Positions 42,603-51,650 of a stretch of 64,000 bases of DNA are shown here, in pieces (within the stretch, counting starts at the first letter, position 1; every line of letters starts with the position of its first letter). Source of the DNA: Methylobacterium amylolyticum (GTDB lineage Bacteria > Pseudomonadota > Alphaproteobacteria > Rhizobiales > Beijerinckiaceae); assembly GCF_030700245.1 (NCBI RefSeq), contig NZ_JAUYZI010000033.1, positions 1 to 64,000 on the forward strand, written 5' to 3'. The notes beneath the pieces were generated by a model. It was not told where the DNA came from. It did not search any database and saw nothing but the letters and a program-made list of their open reading frames with translations. A program made the translations under genes and the position numbers.

Positions 42603-44693
42603 ATGTCCCGCCAAACCTCATCGCTCTTCAGCGCCGCCCTCGTCGGGCCGGCCCTCCTCGGCTCGATCAGGAAGCTCGATCCCCGCGCCATGATCCGCAA
42701 CCCGGTCATGTTCGTGGTCGAGGTCGTGGCCGTCCTGACCACCGTGCTGTTCGCACGCGACCTCGCCACCGGCGGCAGCGACCTGCTCTTCTCCGGCCAG
42801 ATCATCCTCTGGCTGTGGTTCACCCTGATCTTCGCCAACTTCGCCGAGGCGCTCGCGGAAGGGCGCGGCAAGGCGCAGGCCGACAGCCTGCGGCGCACCC
42901 GCACCGAGATGACCGCCAAGCGGCTGACCGGCCAGGGCCGGGCCTACGAGCGCGTGCCCGGCACCGCCCTCAAGGTCGGCGACGTCGTCCTCGTGGAGGC
43001 GGGCGACCTGATCCCCTCCGACGGCGAGGTCATCGCGGGCGTCGCCTCCGTCAACGAGGCGGCCATCACCGGCGAATCCGCCCCGGTGATCCGGGAATCC
43101 GGCGGCGACCGCTCGGCGGTGACCGGCGGCACGCAGGTGCTCTCCGACGAGATCGAGGTCCGCATCACGGCCGCCGCCGGATCCACCTTCGTCGACCGCA
43201 TGATCGCGCTGGTCGAGGGCGCGTCCCGGCAGAAGACGCCGAACGAGATCGCCCTCAACATCCTGCTCGCCGGGCTGACCCTCGTGTTCGTCTTCGCGGT
43301 GGCCTCGATCCCGAGCTTCGCGAGCTACGCGGGCGGATCGATCCCCGTGATCGTGCTGGTCGCCCTGTTCGTCACCCTGATCCCGACGACGATCGGCGCG
43401 CTGCTCTCGGCCATCGGCATCGCCGGCATGGACCGGCTGGTGCGGTTCAACGTGCTCGCCATGTCGGGCCGTGCCGTCGAGGCGGCGGGCGACGTCGACA
43501 CCCTGCTCCTCGACAAGACCGGAACGATCACCCTGGGCAACCGGCAGGCGACCGAGTTCCGCCCCGTCCGCGGCGTCACCGCGCAGGATCTCGCCGATGC
43601 GGCCCAACTCGCCTCCCTGGCGGACGAAACGCCGGAGGGCCGCTCCATCGTCGTACTGGCCAAGGAGACCTACGGCATCCGCGCCCGGGACATGGCGAGC
43701 CTGAATGCCACCTTCGTGCCGTTCACCGCGCAGTCGCGGATGTCGGGGGTCGACCTGCACGGCATCTCGATCCGCAAGGGCGCGGTCGACGCCGTCATCG
43801 CCTCGGTCTCGGGCCAGCCGGTCCCGTCGCGCGGCTCCAACGTCGCCCTGGCCGTCCGCCCCGAGGCCGAGGCCGGCGTCGTGACCGAGATCCGCGCCAT
43901 CGCGGAGGAGATCGCCAAGGCCGGCGGCACGCCCCTCGCCGTGGCCCGGGACGGCCGCCTGCTCGGCGTCGTCCATCTCAAGGACATCGTGAAGGGCGGC
44001 ATCCGCGACCGCTTCGCCGAACTGCGCCGGATGGGCATCCGCACGGTGATGATCACCGGCGACAACCCGATGACCGCCGCCGCCATCGCGGCCGAGGCGG
44101 GGGTGGACGATTTCCTCGCCCAGGCCACCCCGGAGGACAAGCTCGCGCTGATCCGCAGGGAGCAGGCGCAGGGCAAGCTCGTGGCCATGTGCGGCGACGG
44201 CACCAACGACGCCCCGGCGCTGGCCCAGGCCGATGTCGGCGTCGCCATGAACACCGGCACGGTGGCGGCCCGCGAGGCCGGCAACATGGTCGACCTCGAC
44301 AGCGACCCGACCAAGCTCATCGAGATCGTCGGCATCGGCAAGCAGTTGCTGATGACCCGCGGTGCCCTGACGACCTTCTCCATCGCCAACGACGTGGCGA
44401 AGTATTTTGCCATCATCCCGGCGATGTTCCTGACGCTCTACCCGCAGCTCCAGGCGCTGAACGTCATGCACCTCGCCTCGCCGCAGAGCGCGATCCTGTC
44501 GGCTATCATCTTCAACGCGCTGATCATCGTGGCTCTGATCCCGCTCGCCCTGCGCGGCGTCACCTACCGGGCCGTCGGCGCGGCCGCGCTGCTGCGGCGC
44601 AACCTGCTGATCTACGGCCTCGGCGGTGTCCTCGTGCCCTTCGTCGGCATCAAGGCCATCGACCTCGCCGTCAGCGCCCTCCATCTCGCCTAG
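42603..44693 (+). CDS. kdpB: K+-transporting ATPase subunit B (P-type ATPase)
   Basis: A 696-residue P-type ATPase. The phosphorylated aspartate is D304 in DKTGTITLGNR, the dephosphorylation motif TGES is at 157-160, the hinge is MITGDNPMTAAAIA, and MCGDGTNDAPALAQADVGVAMNTGT is present near the C-terminus. It couples ATP hydrolysis to K+ uptake through KdpA. The length and all catalytic motifs are normal. Confidence 0.97.
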   Translation: MSRQTSSLFSAALVGPALLGSIRKLDPRAMIRNPVMFVVEVVAVLTTVLFARDLATGGSDLLFSGQIILWLWFTLIFANFAEALAEGRGKAQADSLRRTRTEMTAKRLTGQGRAYERVPGTALKVGDVVLVEAGDLIPSDGEVIAGVASVNEAAITGESAPVIRESGGDRSAVTGGTQVLSDEIEVRITAAAGSTFVDRMIALVEGASRQKTPNEIALNILLAGLTLVFVFAVASIPSFASYAGGSIPVIVLVALFVTLIPTTIGALLSAIGIAGMDRLVRFNVLAMSGRAVEAAGDVDTLLLDKTGTITLGNRQATEFRPVRGVTAQDLADAAQLASLADETPEGRSIVVLAKETYGIRARDMASLNATFVPFTAQSRMSGVDLHGISIRKGAVDAVIASVSGQPVPSRGSNVALAVRPEAEAGVVTEIRAIAEEIAKAGGTPLAVARDGRLLGVVHLKDIVKGGIRDRFAELRRMGIRTVMITGDNPMTAAAIAAEAGVDDFLAQATPEDKLALIRREQAQGKLVAMCGDGTNDAPALAQADVGVAMNTGTVAAREAGNMVDLDSDPTKLIEIVGIGKQLLMTRGALTTFSIANDVAKYFAIIPAMFLTLYPQLQALNVMHLASPQSAILSAIIFNALIIVALIPLALRGVTYRAVGAAALLRRNLLIYGLGGVLVPFVGIKAIDLAVSALHLA

Positions 44694-44774
44694 AGCCCTT
44701 GTTCTGACGCGCTCTCCTGCGCCGAGCCGGTGTCCACCTCGGCGGCGTGCGCTCTATGGTCCCGGAGACCTCCC

Positions 44775-45380
44775 ATGCTGAACCAGCTTCGCCCCGCCCT
44801 CGTCCTGCTCCTGGCCCTCACGGCGGTCACCGGCCTCGCCTACCCCCTCGCGATGACGGGGCTCGCCGGTGCCATCTTCCCGGCGAAGGCCGCCGGCAGC
44901 CTGATCGAGCGTGGCGGAAAGGTCGTCGGCTCGTCGCTGGTCGGCCAGACCTTCACCGGGGCCGATTACTTCCACGGCCGCCCCTCGGCGACCACGGCGG
45001 CCGACCCCGCAGACGCCTCGAAGACGGTGCCGGCGCCCTACAACGCGGCGAACTCCTCGGGCTCGAACCTCGGCCCGACGAGCGCGGCGCTCGCCGAGCG
45101 CGTCAAGGGCGACCTCGACGCGCTCAAGGCCGAGAATCCCGGCCGGCCCGTGCCGGTCGACCTCGTTACGACCAGCGGCTCGGGCCTCGACCCGGACATC
45201 TCCCCCGACGCCGCCCTGTTCCAGGTGCCGCGCGTCGCCAAGGCCCGGAATCTGCCCGAGGACAAGCTGCGCGACCTCGTCGCCGGCCAGGTGCAGGGCC
45301 GGACGCTGGGCCTGCTCGGCGAGCCGCGCGTCAACGTCCTCGCGCTCAACCTCGCCCTGGACGATATGGCGAAGCGCTGA
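44775..45380 (+). CDS. kdpC: K+-transporting ATPase subunit C
   Basis: A 201-residue protein with one N-terminal transmembrane helix (LRPALVLLLALTAVTGLAYPLAMTGLAGAIFP) and a periplasmic domain containing the conserved GSSLVGQTFTGADYFHGRPSA, TSGSGLDPDISPDAALFQVPRVAKAR and GRTLGLLGEPRVNVLALNLALD blocks. KdpC assembles KdpA and KdpB and raises nucleotide affinity. ATG 44775 is chosen because upstream frame sequence is not family-like. Confidence 0.96.
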   Translation: MLNQLRPALVLLLALTAVTGLAYPLAMTGLAGAIFPAKAAGSLIERGGKVVGSSLVGQTFTGADYFHGRPSATTAADPADASKTVPAPYNAANSSGSNLGPTSAALAERVKGDLDALKAENPGRPVPVDLVTTSGSGLDPDISPDAALFQVPRVAKARNLPEDKLRDLVAGQVQGRTLGLLGEPRVNVLALNLALDDMAKR

Positions 45381-45389
45381 GGAGCGAGC

Positions 45390-48104
45390 ATGCCCGAGAC
45401 CGGCCGCGACCCGAACCGCCCCTCGCCCGACGCGCTGCTCGAAGCGGCGCGCCGGGAGGAGCGGACCCGCGGCCGGCTCAAGGTGTTCCTCGGCGCCGCC
45501 CCCGGCGTCGGCAAGACCTACGAGATGCTGACCATCGGCCGCGCGCGGCTGAAGGCCGGCGCCGACGTGGTGATCGGCGTCGTCGAGACCCACGGCCGGG
45601 CCGAGACCGAGGCCCTGATCGACGGCTTCGAGGCGATCCCCCGGCGGTCCGTGCCGTATCACGGCACCGTCCTGCAGGAGATGGACCTCGACGCGCTGCT
45701 GGCCCGCCGGCCGCAGGTCGCCCTGGTGGACGAGCTCGCCCACACCAACGCTCCGGGCTCGCGCCACCCGAAGCGCTACCAGGACGTCGAGGAACTGCTC
45801 GATGCCGGCATCGACGTCCTGACGACCCTCAACATCCAGCACGTCGAGAGCCTCAACGACGTCGTCGCCTCGATCACCCGCATCCGCGTCCGCGAGACCG
45901 TGCCGGACGGCGTCCTCGACCGGGCCGACGACATCGAGGTCGTGGACCTCAACCCCGACGACCTGATCGAGCGCCTGAAGGCGGGCAAGGTCTACGTGCC
46001 GACCAACGCCGAGCGCGCGCTCAAGCACTACTTCTCCCGCGGCAACCTGACGGCCCTGCGGGAGCTGGCGCTTCGGCGGACCGCCGACCGGGTCGACGAC
46101 GAGCTGCTCGGCCACATGCGGGCCAACGCCGTCGCCGGCCCCTGGGCGGCAGGGGAACGCGTGCTGGTCTGCGTGAGCGAGGATCCCCGCGCGGCGGGCC
46201 TCGTGCGCTACACCAAGCGCCTCGCCGACCGCCTGCACGCGCCCTGGACCGCCCTGGTGGTGGAGGGAGCGCGGGCGGCCTCGTTGAGCGAGGCCCAGCG
46301 CGACCGCATCGCCGAGGCCTTGCGGCTCGCCGACACGCTCGGGGGCGACGCCGTCACGCTCCCCGGCGGCCGCCGCATCGCCGACGACATCCTCGCCTAC
46401 GCCCGCTCGGCCAACGTCAACCACGTCGTGGTCGGCAAGTCCGAGCGCTCCCGCCTGTTCGAACTGGTCAACGGCTCCGTGGTGCACGACCTCGTGCGGG
46501 ACGGGGGCAACATCAGCGTCCACGTCGTGCCCGGCGAGGCCGTGCCGCCGGAGAAGCCGGCCCGGCGGGCGGTGGCGACGGCCGCGCCGCGCGCGAGCTT
46601 CGACGCGAGGCCCTACCTCGTCGCGCTGGCCGCGGTGGGGGGCGGCCTCGGTGCCGCTATCGTGGCCCAGCCCTACGCGGGCGTCGAGAACGCCGACCTG
46701 TTCCTGCTCACCGCCGTCGTGGGCGTCGCCGTCCGGTGGGGCCTGGGTCCGGCGCTCGCCGCCGTGATGGCCGCGTCGCTGGCCTACAACTTCTTCTTCC
46801 TGCCGCCGGTCTACACCCTCACCATCGCCGACCCGACCAACGTCGCCGCCTTCCTGCTCTTCACCCTGGTGGCCGTGCTCGTCTCGAACCTCGCCGCCCG
46901 CGCGCGGTCGACGGCGATGGTGAGCCAGGGACGGGCGCGAGCGACCGAGCGGCTGTTCGGGTTCGCGCGCAAGCTCGCCGCCTGCGGCACCCTCGACGAC
47001 GTGCTCTGGGCGACCTCGGCCCAGGTCGCGGCGATCCTGAAGGTCCGCGTCGTGCTGCTCCTGCCCGAGGGCGAGGCCGTCGATGTCCGGGCCGGCTACC
47101 CGCCGGAGGACATGCTGGACGGGGCCGACGTGGCGGCAGCGCAGTGGGCCTTCGACAACGACCGCCCGGCCGGCCGCGGCGCCGACACGCTGCCCGGCGC
47201 CAGACGTCTGTTCCTGCCGATGCGGACCGGGCGCGGCATCGTCGGGGTGGTCGGCCTCGACGCGGACGGGACCGGACCGATCCTCACGCCGGAGGGCCGC
47301 CGCCTGTTCGATGCGCTGGCCGACATGGGCGCGCTCGCCATCGAGCGCGTGCGACTGGTGGAGGATCTCGACCGGGCCGAGCGCGCCGCCGAGACCGACC
47401 GCCTGCGCCAGGCGCTCCTGACCTCGATCAGCCACGACCTGCGCACGCCGCTCGCCTCCGTGCTCGGGGCCGCCAGCACGCTGCGCGACCTCGACGCGGT
47501 CCTGGACCCGGAGGCCAAGGCCGACCTCCTCTCGACCGTCATCGAGGAATCGGAGCGGCTCAACCGCTTCATCGTGAACCTCCTCGACATGACCCGACTG
47601 GAGGCTGGCGCCGTGGCGCCGAACCTCGCGCCGCAGGACGTGGCCGAGACCGTCGACACGGCCCTGAGGCGGGTCGAGAAGGTCCTGTGCGGGCACAGGG
47701 TCGCCGCGGAGATGGCCCCCGACCTGCCGACCCTGCGGCTCGACCCGGTCCTGTTCGAGCAGGTGCTGGTCAACCTTCTCGACAACGCCGCGAAGTATGC
47801 GCCGGAGGACACGACCGTGACGGTGCGGGCACGCCGGGACGGACGGTCGGTCCGCATCGAGATCCTCGACGAGGGTCAGGGCATCCCGGAGGCGGACGTC
47901 GAGCGCCTGTTCGACAAGTTCTACCGGGTGCGCAAGAGCGACCGTGTCCGCGCCGGCACCGGCCTGGGCCTGGCCATCGCGCGCGGCTTCGTCGAGGCGA
48001 TGGGCGGCACCGTCACCGCGGCCAACCGGCGTGACCGGCCGGGCGCGGTCTTCACCGTGACACTGCCCGTCCCGGCCCGGGGCGCGAAGGACATCGCCGC
48101 ATGA
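45390..48104 (+). CDS. kdpD: Sensor histidine kinase KdpD
   Basis: A 904-residue sensor kinase. The N-terminal KdpD domain has Walker A GAAPGVGKT at 35-43 and DELAHTNAPGSRHPKRYQDVEELL; a universal-stress-like domain follows. Four transmembrane helices span about 408-500, then a GAF region, the phosphorylated His682 in SISHDLRTPLASVLG and a HATPase domain (LVNLLDNAAKYAPE, GTGLGLAIARGF). It senses K+ limitation or osmotic stress and phosphorylates KdpE. It overlaps kdpE by four bases. Confidence 0.96.
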   Translation: MPETGRDPNRPSPDALLEAARREERTRGRLKVFLGAAPGVGKTYEMLTIGRARLKAGADVVIGVVETHGRAETEALIDGFEAIPRRSVPYHGTVLQEMDLDALLARRPQVALVDELAHTNAPGSRHPKRYQDVEELLDAGIDVLTTLNIQHVESLNDVVASITRIRVRETVPDGVLDRADDIEVVDLNPDDLIERLKAGKVYVPTNAERALKHYFSRGNLTALRELALRRTADRVDDELLGHMRANAVAGPWAAGERVLVCVSEDPRAAGLVRYTKRLADRLHAPWTALVVEGARAASLSEAQRDRIAEALRLADTLGGDAVTLPGGRRIADDILAYARSANVNHVVVGKSERSRLFELVNGSVVHDLVRDGGNISVHVVPGEAVPPEKPARRAVATAAPRASFDARPYLVALAAVGGGLGAAIVAQPYAGVENADLFLLTAVVGVAVRWGLGPALAAVMAASLAYNFFFLPPVYTLTIADPTNVAAFLLFTLVAVLVSNLAARARSTAMVSQGRARATERLFGFARKLAACGTLDDVLWATSAQVAAILKVRVVLLLPEGEAVDVRAGYPPEDMLDGADVAAAQWAFDNDRPAGRGADTLPGARRLFLPMRTGRGIVGVVGLDADGTGPILTPEGRRLFDALADMGALAIERVRLVEDLDRAERAAETDRLRQALLTSISHDLRTPLASVLGAASTLRDLDAVLDPEAKADLLSTVIEESERLNRFIVNLLDMTRLEAGAVAPNLAPQDVAETVDTALRRVEKVLCGHRVAAEMAPDLPTLRLDPVLFEQVLVNLLDNAAKYAPEDTTVTVRARRDGRSVRIEILDEGQGIPEADVERLFDKFYRVRKSDRVRAGTGLGLAIARGFVEAMGGTVTAANRRDRPGAVFTVTLPVPARGAKDIAA

Positions 48105-48847
48105 GCCCGACCGTTCTCGTGATCGACGACGAGCCGCCGATCCGCAAGCTGCTGCGCACGGGCCTCTCGACCCAGGGTTACGCCATCCTGGAGGCGCCCA
48201 ACGGGGCGACCGCTCTGGAGGTGCTCGGGCGGGAGGGCGTGGACCTCGTCCTGCTCGACCTCGGCCTGCCGGACATGCGCGGCCACGATCTCCTGCGCGC
48301 GATCCGGGCCGCCCATCCCGGCCTGCCGGTCGTGGTCCTGTCCAGCCGGGACGACGAGGGCGGCAAGGTCGAGGCCCTCGACCTCGGCGCGGACGACTAC
48401 GTCACCAAGCCGTTCGGCATGGCCGAGCTCCTGGCACGGCTGCGCGCCGCCCTGCGCCACCAACTCGTCCAGCGCGGCGAGCGTCCGGTGTTCCGGGTCG
48501 ACGGCCTCAGCGTCGATCTCGTCCGCAGAATCGTCAAGGTCGACGACGTCGAGGTGAAGCTGACCCCGCGGGAGTACGACTTCCTGCGCGTGCTCGTGCT
48601 CCATGCCGGCAAGGTGCTCACCCACGCGCAACTCATGCACACGGTTTCGGTCTCGTCCGATCCGCAATACCTTCGCGTCTACGTGCGCCAGCTCCGCCAG
48701 AAGCTTGAGGCCGACCCCGAGCGTCCGCGCATTCTCCTCACCGAGACCGGCGTCGGCTATCGCCTGCGGGCCCCGGACGACGAGCCGACCATCAAGCCGC
48801 GCGCGGCCAATGATGGTGGGCCGCGCACGGCGGAGACGAGGCACTGA
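48101..48847 (+). CDS. kdpE: Response regulator KdpE (OmpR family)
   Basis: A 248-residue regulator. The receiver domain has the acidic pair in VIDDEPP, phosphoacceptor D53 in LVLLDLGLPDM, and K in DYVTKPFGMAELL. The OmpR-type winged helix (KLTPREYDFLRVLVLHAGKVLTHAQLM, then YLRVYVRQLRQKLEADP) follows. A C-terminal tail of about 20 residues beyond GVGYRLRAPD is longer than usual. It should activate the kdp promoter upstream of 40376. Confidence 0.96.
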   Translation: MSPTVLVIDDEPPIRKLLRTGLSTQGYAILEAPNGATALEVLGREGVDLVLLDLGLPDMRGHDLLRAIRAAHPGLPVVVLSSRDDEGGKVEALDLGADDYVTKPFGMAELLARLRAALRHQLVQRGERPVFRVDGLSVDLVRRIVKVDDVEVKLTPREYDFLRVLVLHAGKVLTHAQLMHTVSVSSDPQYLRVYVRQLRQKLEADPERPRILLTETGVGYRLRAPDDEPTIKPRAANDGGPRTAETRH

Positions 48848-48878
48848 TGCCGCTCACGACGCCCCGCCGGACGGCGCC

Positions 48879-49340
48879 ATGACCATCGACGAGATCCTCG
48901 CTCCGGACGATGCCGTGGCGGGCCTGCGCGCGCCCTCCAAGAAGGCCCTCCTGGAAAGCTTGGCCGCGCGCGCCGCGGATCGGCTCGGCCTCGGCATCGA
49001 CGACATTCTTCCGGCGCTCGCCAAGCGGGAGGATCTGGGGTCGACCGGTGTCGGCGACGGCGTGGCGCTGCCCCACGCGCGGCTGGACGGCATCGAACGA
49101 CCGTTCGGCCTGCTCGCGCGGCTGCGCGATCCGGTGGATTTCGACGCGGTGGACGACCGCCCGGTCGACCTCGTCGTCCTGCTGCTGCTCCCCATGGGCG
49201 GCGAGGGCCGGCACCTGAACGCGCTGGCCTGCGTGGCGCGCTGGCTGCGGGACCCGGAGACCGCGGCGGCCCTGCGCGGCGCCCGCGACGCCGCCGCGCT
49301 CTACGCCATCGTCGGCAGCCGGGCTCTCAGCAAAGCCTGA
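48879..49340 (+). CDS. ptsN: PTS IIA-Ntr-like protein
   Basis: A 153-residue EIIA fold protein. The phosphorylated histidine is H66 in GVGDGVALPHARLDGIERPFGLLARL, and the C-terminal half (PVDLVVLLLLPMGGEGRHLNALACVARWLRD) is typical of PtsN. It begins 31 bases after kdpE. In other Proteobacteria dephosphorylated PtsN modulates K+ transport and stimulates KdpD, so its placement here suggests local control of the Kdp system. The usual rpoN-linked ptsN is presumably elsewhere. Confidence 0.85.
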   Translation: MTIDEILAPDDAVAGLRAPSKKALLESLAARAADRLGLGIDDILPALAKREDLGSTGVGDGVALPHARLDGIERPFGLLARLRDPVDFDAVDDRPVDLVVLLLLPMGGEGRHLNALACVARWLRDPETAAALRGARDAAALYAIVGSRALSKA

Positions 49341-49382
49341 GCGAGACGGGGAAGACGACCGGCCTGCCCAGCCGGAGGGTGT

Positions 49383-49817
49383 GTGCCCCCGCGGGATGCG
49401 TTGTCGTCGGCCCCGCCGCTGGGATCGGCGGTCGATGCCGAGGCCGTCCTGCGCGGCTTCGCGCAATCCCTGCTGCGCTTCGTCCGCGAGACGGACCAGA
49501 TCGCCTTCACGCGCTTCGTGATCGCGGAGTCGCGCCACCTGCCCTGGATCGCCGAGGCGTTCTACCGGGCCGGCAAGGCGCCGCTGGCGGCGGCGTTCGC
49601 GGGGGTGCCGGCGAGCCTGACGGAGCGTCGCCTGCTGGCGTGCGAGCGGCCGGACCTGGCGGCGCGTCAGTTCATGGGCCTGATCCAGGAGTTCGCGATC
49701 CGGTCGCACGTGATGGCGGTCGGGGAGGGGTTGCAGGACGCCCCCGGCGACGAGGTCGTGGTCGACGAGGCCGTGGCCATGTTCCTGAACCGCTACGGAT
49801 TCGGGCGTCAAGCATAG
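49383..49817 (+). pseudogene. TetR-family regulator lacking its DNA-binding domain
   Basis: The 144-residue frame matches only the C-terminal ligand-binding half of an AefR-type TetR protein (SLLRFVRETDQIAFTRFVIAESRHLPWIAEAFYRAGK, then LAARQFMGLIQEFAIRSHVMAVG). The N-terminal helix-turn-helix of about 50 residues is absent, and upstream sequence in the three frames does not supply it. It is probably a 5'-deleted remnant, though a co-opted ligand-binding protein cannot be excluded. It lies just right of ptsN and left of the second MITE copy. Confidence 0.65.
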
Positions 49818-49909
49818 GCCGACGCGACGTCCGGATGACCTGCCGTCGTCGAGCCGGCGCCGCGCCACCTCAGCGGAGCCGGGATTCGGTCGCGCGTCCG
49901 GCAGGCCTC

Positions 49910-50082
49910 ATACCGCTTCCGGGTGAACCGCTCGGTAAACTGGGCCCGCGCCGTCATCGCGAGCCGTAGGCGAAGCGACCCAGGGCAGCGCGCGGTTTGA
50001 GGCGGTGGCGCCCCTGGATTGCTTCGCTCCGCTCGCAAAGACGGAGAGCGTCGATCCCGGACCCTTCAGCCGGAAGCCGTAT
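49910..50082 (-). repeat. 173-bp MITE-like dispersed repeat, copy 2 (inverted)
   Basis: This is the inverted counterpart of 38721-38893 with the same length. Its ends, read inward, are ATACCGCTTCCGGGTGAACC and ATACGGCTTCCGGCTGAAGG, nearly perfect terminal inverted repeats. Its right end forms part of the stop codon of the metallopeptidase gene (TCA at 50082-50084 on the plus strand), so insertion may have set the C-terminus of that protein. Confidence 0.75.
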
Positions 50083-50768
50083 CAGAACGGGAGGAGGCGC
50101 CGAAAGCGGGCGATGTTCACGAGCGCCACGAGGGACGAGGCGACGTAGGTGAGGGCCGCCGCGCGCAGGACGGTGCGGGCGCCGGGCATGTCGCCCGCGT
50201 CGAGGTAGCGACCCGCTTCCAGGATGGGCAGGGCACGGCGGAAGCTCGCGTCGAGTTCGACGGGCAGGGTCAGGAGATGGAACGCGAGGCGAACGCCGAG
50301 GAGCGCGATGCCGACCCCCACCTGCAGGGCGAGCAGGACGGGCGAATGGACGACGGCGAGCACCACGGGCGCGGTCATCATCACCGCGGCCGCGGCGAAC
50401 TCGAAGCCCTGCACGACCGGGGCGAACCTCACCCGCGCCGCGAGGAGCCGGTCCCCCGCCGCGTGCTGGAGCGCGTGGGAGACCTCGTGCGCCGCGACCG
50501 CGACCGCCGTGATCGAGCGGCCGTCATGGTTCTCCGGCGACAGGCGCACGACGTTCGCGACCGGGTCGTAATGGTCGGCGGGCGCGATCTCGACGGGAAC
50601 GTGCTCCAGGCGCGCCAGGTCGAGCAGGTGGCGGGCGAGCTCGCCGCCGGTCCCGGGCAGATCCGGCCGCTCGGTGGCGTGTCGCTGCATCGCCCGGCGC
50701 ACCCACCACTGGGGGCCGAACACGAGGCCGAACAGGAGGCCGGCGCCGAGCACCAGGAGGACAGGCAT
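50082..50768 (-). CDS. Membrane zinc metallopeptidase, YugP/DUF2227-type
   Basis: A 228-residue protein. The N-terminus is a membrane helix (MPVLLVLGAGLLFGLVFGP), the zinc site is HEVSH at 94-98 in AVAAHEVSHALQHAAGD, preceded by YDPVANVVRLSPENHDGRSITAVAV, and further membrane helices follow (AAVMMTAPVVLAVV, LLALQVGVGIALLGV). The layout is that of neutral zinc metallopeptidases related to YugP, probably acting on membrane proteins. The stop codon overlaps the end of the MITE copy. Confidence 0.85.
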   Translation of the reverse strand: MPVLLVLGAGLLFGLVFGPQWWVRRAMQRHATERPDLPGTGGELARHLLDLARLEHVPVEIAPADHYDPVANVVRLSPENHDGRSITAVAVAAHEVSHALQHAAGDRLLAARVRFAPVVQGFEFAAAAVMMTAPVVLAVVHSPVLLALQVGVGIALLGVRLAFHLLTLPVELDASFRRALPILEAGRYLDAGDMPGARTVLRAAALTYVASSLVALVNIARFRRLLPF

Positions 50769-50984
50769 ACCGGGTATCTAGGCGCGCGGCCGTCTCCGTG
50801 GAAGCGCGGCGCTTCTCGCCGCGTCCCGCGCAGTTCCCCTGGGTCGGAAGGCCGATGGAGCGGAAAGGCGGGCGGCCGAAGCGTTCGCGCGGCGGCCGTT
50901 GCAGCGGGTGGCCAGGGTGACCTGCATGAACTTCGGATTTGAATGACGAAGACCGTCTTAGGGCCGAATGTTCCTCAAAAAAAA

Positions 50985-51635
50985 TCAGAACTCCATCTCG
51001 GGGATATCTCCGGCAACCAGCAGGTCCGCAGCCGTCGCTCGGCGAACGGCGTCGATGGACACGCCGGGCGCCCGCTCCCGGAGGATCAGTCCGTCTGGAC
51101 CGGGCTCGATCACCGCCATCTCCGTCACGATCAGCGTCGCCGGTCGCAGGGACGTGGCCGGAAGCGTCAGGTCCGGGACGATCTTCGGCGTGCCCTTCTG
51201 CGTGTGGGTCATCGCGACGATGACGCGTCGGGCTCCGCCGACCAGATCCATCGCGCCGCCCATGCCCGGGATGAGCTGTCCCGGGATCATCCAGTTCGCG
51301 AGCCGGCCATGCCGGTCGACCTGAAGGCCGCCGAGGACCGTCATGTCGAGATGACCGCCGCGGATGAGCGCGAAGGACATCGCCGAATCGAAGGCCGCCG
51401 CCCCCGGCAGCGCCGACACGAACGCGCCGCCCGCATCGGTGAGGTGGATGTCCTCCATCCCCTCCGGTGGCCTTGCGCCGAAGCCGATGATGCCGTTCTC
51501 GGACTGGAAGTACACCCGAAGGCCGGGGGGCACACAGCGCGCGACGAGCGTCGGAAGGCCGATGCCGAGATTGACCAGGGTGTTGTCCTGCAACTCCCGG
51601 GCGACCCGGCGTGCGATGCGGTCACGGAAATCCAT
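50985..51635 (-). CDS. 3-oxoacid CoA-transferase subunit B
   Basis: A 216-residue beta subunit of a family I CoA-transferase. The catalytic glutamate is E46 in VYFQSENGIIGFG, and LVNLGIGLPTLVAR, HLDMTVLGGLQVDRHGRLANWMIPG and GMGGAMDLVGGARRVIVAMTH match the family. With the upstream A subunit it transfers CoA from a donor such as succinyl- or acetyl-CoA to a 3-oxoacid. The gap to the A subunit is 15 bases. Confidence 0.92.
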   Translation of the reverse strand: MDFRDRIARRVARELQDNTLVNLGIGLPTLVARCVPPGLRVYFQSENGIIGFGARPPEGMEDIHLTDAGGAFVSALPGAAAFDSAMSFALIRGGHLDMTVLGGLQVDRHGRLANWMIPGQLIPGMGGAMDLVGGARRVIVAMTHTQKGTPKIVPDLTLPATSLRPATLIVTEMAVIEPGPDGLILRERAPGVSIDAVRRATAADLLVAGDIPEMEF

Positions 51636-51650
51636 GATGTCTCTCGACCC

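Noticed and set aside
42618..44684. A 688-codon minus-strand frame opposite kdpB
   Set aside because: The plus strand encodes a complete P-type ATPase; the antisense frame is a composition artefact.
44747..48034. A 1095-codon plus-strand frame running through kdpC and kdpD
   Set aside because: It is arginine/proline-rich with no family motif and lies out of register with clear KdpC and KdpD sequence; it is a shadow of high-GC coding DNA.
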